Of a DNA stretch of 37,989 bases, positions 33,677 through 37,989 are shown piece after piece; the first letter of the stretch is position 1; each line of letters opens with the position of its first letter. A program made the position numbers and the translations under genes. Source of the stretch: an uncultured Rhodobacterales bacterium (lineage in GTDB: Bacteria > Pseudomonadota > Alphaproteobacteria > Rhodobacterales > Rhodobacteraceae); NCBI GenBank assembly GCA_903845215.1, contig CAIMWI010000069.1, forward strand, positions 1 through 37,989, written 5' to 3'. Below the pieces are notes generated by a model, which saw only the letters and a program-made list of their open reading frames with translations, had not been told where the DNA came from and did no database searches.

Positions 33677-33717
33677 CTATAATCAAATCCTATTATAGGC
33701 ACAGTGCCAAAAGTCAA
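33677..33717 (-). promoter_or_regulatory. Palindromic sites and promoter-like elements upstream of the radical SAM pair
   Basis: Two adjacent inverted repeats lie 47-78 bp ahead of the start codon: CTATAAT (33677-33683) with ATTATAG (33692-33698), 8-bp spacer, and the 11-bp palindrome GGCACAGTGCC (33698-33708). On the minus strand the first overlaps a TATAAT element (33692-33697). A TTGACT (33712-33717) lies 14 bp further up, shorter than the usual 17. The layout resembles an operator over a promoter; the regulator is unknown. Confidence 0.45.
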
Positions 33718-33741
33718 TTAGGCGGCCCCTTTGCCCCCTTT

Positions 33742-34245
33742 TTAGACCTGAGCCCCGCTGTCGGTGTTCTTGCCAATCTCGTCGAGGCTATTTTGCAGCG
33801 CGAGATGGTCTAAAGATTTCATTGGCAGGCTGACAAAAATCGAAATCCGGTTGCGCAGCATCCGGTAGGCTTCGGAAAACGCCAGCCGGCGCTCGATTTC
33901 GTTTCCGACAGCCTGCACTGGGTCGGGCAATCCCCAATGGGCTGTCAGGGGTTGTCCGGGCCAAACAGGGCAGACTTCGGCGGCGACTTGATCGCAGACC
34001 GTAAAAACAAAGTCCATCTTCGGGGCATTTGGTTGTGCAAATTCCTTCCAATTCTTTGAGTGGAATTGGCTGACGTCATAGTTCAACCTTTCCAGTAAGT
34101 CGGCTGTGAAGGGGTGAACCTCGCCGCGCGGTTGCGAACCTGCCGAGTAGGCTTTGAACTTGCCCATACCTTCACGGTTGAGGATTGCCTCGGCCATGAT
34201 CGAGCGCGCCGAATTGCCTGAGCAAAGGAACAAAACGTTAAACAT
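33742..34245 (-). CDS. arsC: Arsenate reductase ArsC, low-molecular-weight phosphatase type
   Basis: A 167-residue protein of the thioredoxin-coupled ArsC family, which reduces arsenate to arsenite in the cytoplasm. The phosphatase loop CSGNSARS starts at C8; the redox pair is C84 and C92 (VCDQVAAEVCPVWPGQP), followed by AHWGLPDP. The start is fixed by GGAG six bases before ATG; the context GGAGACACCATG is identical to that of the gap gene in this operon. It is clearly paralogous to the C-terminal half of the ArsR-ArsC fusion upstream. It is the last gene of the ars operon, 59 bp after arsJ. A non-catalytic or regulatory role is possible but less likely, given the intact cysteine triad. Confidence 0.9.
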   Translation of the reverse strand: MFNVLFLCSGNSARSIMAEAILNREGMGKFKAYSAGSQPRGEVHPFTADLLERLNYDVSQFHSKNWKEFAQPNAPKMDFVFTVCDQVAAEVCPVWPGQPLTAHWGLPDPVQAVGNEIERRLAFSEAYRMLRNRISIFVSLPMKSLDHLALQNSLDEIGKNTDSGAQV

Positions 34246-34304
34246 GGTGTCTCCATTTCAAACTGTGGATGTTTGGTTTCGCGTCGGTCCGTGAGATGAG
34301 CGGA

Positions 34305-35561
34305 CTATAAGGTGGATTTGGATAGTCTACGGGCTGCGAGCCAGTTCAATCCGGCCATCACGCCCGCAGTGCCCAGACATAAGCTAAGCCCGCCGACCTG
34401 ATAGCTGATCCCTGAAAGCATCGTGCCAAGAAGCCTGCCGGCGGCGTTTGCCATATAGTAAAACCCCACGTCCTGACTGACCCGTTCTTCCTTGGAAAAC
34501 GCAAGGATCAGATAGGAATGAACCGACGAGTTGATCGCGAACACATAGCCAAAGACCAAAAGACCCGCGACGATGACAAGGCTTAGCCACAAGGTCGGTT
34601 GCCCTGCGGCCCATGCCGCAAAGGCCAAGGCAAAGGGAATGGGCACCAAATAGCCCGCCCATGCGATGGCCTTGGCGACAATTTGGGCCTCTTGCTGGCC
34701 CTTGACCGCCAAGATCCTTGGCGCTGCGGCTTGAACCGCGCCGTAAGCGATGATCCAAAGTGCCATAAAGGCGCCGATCAGAAAAAAGGCAAAGCGGCGG
34801 CCTTCGGGGGTGCCATCAGACAAGATCGCTTGAAAGTAGATCGGAATGCCCACGACAAACCAGACATCCCGCGCCCCGAACAAAAACATCCGCGCAAGGC
34901 TTAGGCGGTTAACCCGAACGTCTTTCGACCAGACCGAGGAAAACTTTGCCTCTTTGCTGCCCATGGGCAATCCTGCCGGCATGAAAAGCCAGATTGCAGC
35001 CAAGATCACCGCCAAGACGGCCGCCATGCCCCAAACCGCGCCATGAAAGCCCGCCAGCGCCAGCAACGCCGCACCCAGAAAGAAGCCCAACCCCTTGACC
35101 GCGTTCTTTGATCCGGTCAGCAGGGCCACCCAGCGAAACAACGTGCCCTCACCCTTTGGTGCAAGCAGTTTCACCGCCGATTTGGATGACATCTTGGCCA
35201 AGTCCTTGGCCACACCGCTTAACCCTTGCACCCCCATAACAAAGGCGACCGAGAGAGGAATGCCCCAGCTTGGATCCAGTTGTGCCAAGCCGACCAGCGC
35301 CACGATCTGCATCAGCAAACCAGACCACAGCGTCACAGCCAGACCAAACCTTGCTGCGATCCAGCCTGCTGCAAGGTTGGTCACGATCCCAGCCAATTCA
35401 TACAGCAGGAAAAGCCAAGCCAGTTGGATCGGCTTAAATCCCAACCCGTTGAAATGCAAAAGCACCAGCATGCGCAGGGCGCCATCTGACAGCATGAACG
35501 CCCAATAGGCCGCTGTCACGGCAGCATAGGCCACCAGCCCAGAGTTGCGCGCCCGCGTCAC
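34305..35561 (-). CDS. arsJ: ArsJ, organoarsenical (1-arseno-3-phosphoglycerate) efflux transporter
   Basis: A 418-residue major-facilitator protein with about 11-12 hydrophobic segments. The start is GTG 35561, which overlaps the gap stop codon as GTGA and has AAGGGG seven bases ahead; an ATG 66 bp upstream would lie inside gap and add a non-homologous extension. Recognition rests on the N-terminus ([21 protein letters not shown]), the loop '[18 protein letters not shown]' and the neighbouring GAPDH. In the known ArsJ pathway it exports 1-arseno-3-phosphoglycerate, which then breaks down outside the cell to arsenate and 3-phosphoglycerate. Overlap with gap implies translational coupling. Confidence 0.92.
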   Translation of the reverse strand: MTRARNSGLVAYAAVTAAYWAFMLSDGALRMLVLLHFNGLGFKPIQLAWLFLLYELAGIVTNLAAGWIAARFGLAVTLWSGLLMQIVALVGLAQLDPSWGIPLSVAFVMGVQGLSGVAKDLAKMSSKSAVKLLAPKGEGTLFRWVALLTGSKNAVKGLGFFLGAALLALAGFHGAVWGMAAVLAVILAAIWLFMPAGLPMGSKEAKFSSVWSKDVRVNRLSLARMFLFGARDVWFVVGIPIYFQAILSDGTPEGRRFAFFLIGAFMALWIIAYGAVQAAAPRILAVKGQQEAQIVAKAIAWAGYLVPIPFALAFAAWAAGQPTLWLSLVIVAGLLVFGYVFAINSSVHSYLILAFSKEERVSQDVGFYYMANAAGRLLGTMLSGISYQVGGLSLCLGTAGVMAGLNWLAARRLSKSTL

Positions 35562-36580
35562 AGTTGCCCCTTTAGGCTTTTGGCCACCATGCGGGTGATG
35601 TCTGCCAAGCGGCATGAATAGCCCCATTCATTGTCATACCACGCGTAGATTTTCACCTGTGTGCCGTTCACGACCATGGTCGACAGCGCGTCGATGATAG
35701 AAGAGCGCGGGTCGTTGGTGTAGTCGGTCGACACAAGGGGGCGGGTTTCATAGCCAAGGATACCGCGAAGGGGGCCGTCAGCAGCGGCTTTGAACAGCGC
35801 GTTCACCTCTTCAACCGTGGTGTCGCGGGCCACTTCGAACACGCAATCCGTCAGAGAGCCATTCAACAGCGGCACCCGCACCGCATGACCGTTCAAACGG
35901 CCCTTCAACTCGGGATAAATCAGCGTGATCGCCGTGGCCGAACCCGTCGTGGTGGGGATCAGGTTCAACAGGGCCGACCTTGCGCGGCGCATATCCTTGG
36001 CCGGACGATCGACGATGGTTTGGGTGTTGGTCACATCATGGATCGTGGTGATCGACCCGTGGCGGATGCCGATGCCTTCGTGGATTACCTTAACGACGGG
36101 GGCCAAACAGTTCGTTGTACAGCTTGCTGCGGTTACCAGATGGTGGGTGGCAGGGTCATAGTCGGCGTGGTTGATCCCGTAGACCAAGTTCAGCGCCCCG
36201 CCGTCCTTAACCGGCGCAGACACCACCACCTTCTTCACCCCTGCGGCATAGTAGGGCGCTATCTTTTCTGCCGTCTTGAACACGCCAGTGCAGTCGATCA
36301 CCAGATCAATACCCATAGCGGTTAGCGGCAAATCCTCGATCCGCTTGGCATGGGTTACAGCCATGTGTTGGCCGTTGATCGTTAGGCTGCTGGCATCAAA
36401 GCCGATGTCAGCCTTCCAGCGGCCATGAACGCTGTCAAACTCGATCAACAAGGCATGTTGTTCGGGTGTGCCAACGGGATCATTGATCAGCACAATGTCA
36501 CCGCCAGCCCCCGTGTCGATCAGGTCGCGTAAGGCTAGTTTTCCGATGCGGCCAAGGCCGTTCAAAGCAATACGGGGCAT
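35558..36580 (-). CDS. gap: ArsJ-associated glyceraldehyde-3-phosphate dehydrogenase
   Basis: A 340-residue complete GAPDH. The NAD-binding N-terminus reads [14 protein letters not shown]; the catalytic motif is [11 protein letters not shown] (C154), with the conserved H181 in [10 protein letters not shown] and the C-terminal [15 protein letters not shown]. In ars operons this enzyme uses arsenate in place of phosphate, giving 1-arseno-3-phosphoglycerate for ArsJ. A strong AAGGAG site lies six bases before ATG 36580 and overlaps the TAA of the ArsR-ArsC gene. Placement between arsR and arsJ argues for a detoxification copy rather than the glycolytic gene. Confidence 0.94.
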   Translation of the reverse strand: MPRIALNGLGRIGKLALRDLIDTGAGGDIVLINDPVGTPEQHALLIEFDSVHGRWKADIGFDASSLTINGQHMAVTHAKRIEDLPLTAMGIDLVIDCTGVFKTAEKIAPYYAAGVKKVVVSAPVKDGGALNLVYGINHADYDPATHHLVTAASCTTNCLAPVVKVIHEGIGIRHGSITTIHDVTNTQTIVDRPAKDMRRARSALLNLIPTTTGSATAITLIYPELKGRLNGHAVRVPLLNGSLTDCVFEVARDTTVEEVNALFKAAADGPLRGILGYETRPLVSTDYTNDPRSSIIDALSTMVVNGTQVKIYAWYDNEWGYSCRLADITRMVAKSLKGQL

Positions 36581-36589
36581 GGTGTCTCC

Positions 36590-37417
36590 TTAGGGTCGGT
36601 TCAAGCCAATTGAGTCGAGGCTGCGCTGCAGCGTCAGGCGGTCAAGGTGTTCGATAGACAAAGCAGAAAACGCTAGGATCCTGCGGTTCAGTTCGGCAAA
36701 AGCCTTGGCGAAGGCCAAACCCTTTTCGGCTTGCGTGCCGATCGCCTTCACAGGATCAGCTATGCCCCAATGCGCGGTCATGGGTTGGCCGGGCCAAGGG
36801 GCGCAATCTTCGGCGGCGGCGGCATCGCAGACGGTGAAGACAAACGCCATTTTGGGGGCCTGCGGGGTTTCGAATTCCGAGATGTGCTTGGCGCGCAAGC
36901 CATCTGTCGCCAGCCCATTGCGGTTCAAAATGTTCACGGCATAGCTGTTCAACTGGCTGCCCGGGCGGGTGCCAGCGGAAAAAGCCCGAAACTTGCCCGC
37001 GCCTATGTGGTTAAGAATAGCCTCGGCAAAGATTGACCGTGCAGAATTGCCGGAACATACAAAAAGCACATTGAAGGGCCCGTGATCCGCAATGCCATGG
37101 CTTTCTTTTTGGACTGCAGCCGCAATGTCTGCGCGGCCCCGACCGCAGTCGTTCACCAGATAATCAACCAAACTTGCTGTTTGCTTCAGATCAACCGCAT
37201 AAAACAGCGAACGACCTTGACGTTCGCAGTGGATCAGGCCGCAGGCTTCCAGCTCGCCCAAATGGTGCGAAAGCGTGTTCTGCTTCATCCCCAAAGCGTC
37301 AGCAATCTCTGTCGGTCTTCCGCCCTGCGGCCCAAGGCGCATCAGCATCCGAAAAACAGATAAGCGTCCGGGGTGCCCGAGGGCGGTGAATCTTTGAGTG
37401 GCAGATTTCATTTCCAT
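36590..37417 (-). CDS. ArsR-ArsC fusion: arsenic repressor joined to arsenate reductase
   Basis: A 275-residue fusion. Residues 1-95 form an ArsR/SmtB winged helix (FTALGHPGRLSVFRML, recognition helix MKQNTLSHHLGELEACGLI, wing CERQGRSLFYAVD). Residues 114-275 are a full LMW-phosphatase-type ArsC with C121 (CSGNSARS), C197 and C205 (VCDAAAAEDCAPWPG). The classic ELCVCDL metal site is absent; C59, C64 and C91 are candidate arsenite ligands. The repressor half should control the operon it heads. The reductase half could make arsenite next to the sensor. Two ATGs (37417 and 37411) are possible starts; the first overlaps the promoter's expected transcription start, so the mRNA may be leaderless or translation may begin at the second. 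The close match of the reductase half to the distal arsC indicates duplication. Confidence 0.9.
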   Translation of the reverse strand: MEMKSATQRFTALGHPGRLSVFRMLMRLGPQGGRPTEIADALGMKQNTLSHHLGELEACGLIHCERQGRSLFYAVDLKQTASLVDYLVNDCGRGRADIAAAVQKESHGIADHGPFNVLFVCSGNSARSIFAEAILNHIGAGKFRAFSAGTRPGSQLNSYAVNILNRNGLATDGLRAKHISEFETPQAPKMAFVFTVCDAAAAEDCAPWPGQPMTAHWGIADPVKAIGTQAEKGLAFAKAFAELNRRILAFSALSIEHLDRLTLQRSLDSIGLNRP

Positions 37418-37452
37418 ACTTCGAGTATATAGGAATAATCTTCAGCATCCAA
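37416..37452 (-). promoter_or_regulatory. ars operon promoter with ArsR-type operator
   Basis: On the minus strand, TTGGAT (37447-37452) and TATACT (37424-37429) are separated by exactly 17 bp. The inverted repeat ATACT-TCG-AGTAT (37416-37428) covers the -10 element and the start codon. Transcription would begin about 6-7 bases after the -10, at or beside the A of ATG 37417. Repressor binding here would block RNA polymerase, as expected for an autoregulated ArsR. Confidence 0.6.
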
Positions 37453-37876
37453 GTGAAGCTTTTGTAAAAGCCCTGATTGCATCGCGGTGGGCCGAGGCCC
37501 TTGTTTCCCTTTCGTGCAGCACGAACCCGCCCGTGCCGACCTGCGGGACGCGACCGCACTTCCCTTAAATCATAAGCACTTTTGGCCACGGGCATGACTG
37601 GCCTTGGCTGGCCCACAACGCGCAGACAGCTGGTCTAGATGGCGACGCGACTGCGCATTTTGCCGTAGAAATGCCCCATCTTTTCCGAAAGCAACCTACG
37701 CTGCAGGAAGTTACACCCTCGGCAGTAGGGACTTGGGTTCACAAAAACCCGCAGTTTCGACAGTCTGGGTTTCAACCGTGATTGAATATCCCCGAAGGGT
37801 CCGTTATTCCCGCGCCCTGAAAAGATGGGTCAGTTGCCGTTGGATGTGTCGTTGCCCTGAACAAAGGACTTGTGCC
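37430..37876. other. Divergent intergenic region with two palindromes
   Basis: About 450 bp between the ars operon and the SRPBCC gene. It holds the -35 of the ars promoter, the inverted repeat GCTTTT-GT-AAAAGC (37458-37471) just upstream of that -35, and the 15-bp palindrome TTCGTGC-A-GCACGAA (37511-37525). A weak + strand promoter candidate, TTGAAT (37782-37787) with TATTCC (37805-37810) at 17-bp spacing, could serve the SRPBCC gene. I see no convincing protein or RNA gene in the rest. Confidence 0.4.
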
Positions 37877-37989
37877 ATGCAAATCATCGTCGAAACCCTT
37901 GTTAATGCGCCGCTTTCCAAAGTCTGGATGGCCTATATAACGCCTGAAGACATCGTTCATTGGAATGCGGCGTCTGATGATTGGCATAC
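37877..37989 (+). CDS. SRPBCC/AHSA1-family protein (3'-partial)
   Basis: Thirty-seven codons are visible before the window ends. The translation begins MQIIVETLVNAPLSKVWMAY and continues with ITPEDIVHWNAASDDWH, the characteristic N-terminus of START-like SRPBCC proteins of the AHSA1 type ('NAP..KVW......PE.I..W..ASDDWH'). These fold as a hydrophobic-pocket helix-grip domain; many have no known ligand. AAGGA at 37864-37868 is a good ribosome site eight bases before the ATG. It is divergent from the ars operon, and no arsenic role is implied. Confidence 0.8.
   Translation, partial: MQIIVETLVNAPLSKVWMAYITPEDIVHWNAASDDWH

Noticed and set aside
33631-33717. N-terminal extension of the first radical SAM protein
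   Set aside because: It covers the palindromic promoter-like region, and its translation is unlike the paralogue, whose alignment starts at ATG 33630.
33698-33720. Sigma-54-like TGGCAC element upstream of the radical SAM pair
   Set aside because: The matching TTGC element is absent at the required distance; the TGGCAC is simply part of the GGCACAGTGCC palindrome.
34287-34305. GTCCG/CGGAC stem between arsC and arsJ
   Set aside because: It is a 5-bp stem with a 9-base loop that overlaps the arsJ stop codon; too weak to call a terminator, and operon read-through is expected.
35562-35627. N-terminal extension of ArsJ
   Set aside because: It lies wholly inside the gap coding region. GTG 35561 gives the GTGA overlap, a ribosome site and the expected ArsJ N-terminus.
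1-37989. CRISPR arrays, tRNA or rRNA genes, insertion sequences or attachment sites
   Set aside because: I read through both strands and saw no regular spaced short repeats, cloverleaf-like genes, transposase frames or terminal inverted repeats.

Overview
The window looks like a GC-rich alphaproteobacterial chromosome, most plausibly Rhodobacterales. That placement rests on codon usage, the ArsR-ArsC fusion next to GAPDH/ArsJ, and overall protein style; no rRNA or taxonomic marker gene is present, so it is an inference.

Left two thirds (1-30921, + strand): one uninterrupted reading frame of 8262 codons, entering from outside the window, encodes most of a giant, cysteine-depleted, repeat-built surface or secreted protein. 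Its parts, in order, are Ala/Gly/Ser-rich beta repeats, short Tyr/Trp modules, filamentous-haemagglutinin-like stretches, three bacterial Ig-like domains separated by helical spacers, an H-type-lectin-like module, long Asp/Gly-rich beta repeats, an RTX-type calcium-binding block, a Gly/Thr hinge and four further H-type-lectin-like modules that run to the stop codon. It is followed by three tightly packed genes: a GAF-GAF-TM-HlyD adaptor, a PqqD-like/M50-metalloprotease-like/HlyD membrane protein and a shortened SecA-like ATPase. No ABC exporter, TolC or autotransporter barrel is encoded here. My main hypothesis is that the three genes form a dedicated, poorly described export and processing machine for the giant protein: SecA-like motor, M50 membrane protein as channel or leader-processing component, and HlyD adaptor spanning the periplasm under control of cytosolic GAF sensors.

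Middle (31025-33741, - strand): two tandem radical-SAM paralogues, both 434 residues with cluster cysteines at identical positions, overlap by 4 bp and have palindromic sites upstream. Their substrate is unknown.

Right (33742-37452, - strand): an arsenate-response operon, arsR-arsC fusion > gap > arsJ > arsC. GAPDH makes 1-arseno-3-phosphoglycerate from arsenate, ArsJ exports it, and two related ArsC reductases are present. No arsenite pump (ArsB/Acr3) is seen. A promoter with an operator-like inverted repeat overlaps the arsR start codon. A divergent SRPBCC/AHSA1-type gene starts at 37877 and runs off the window.
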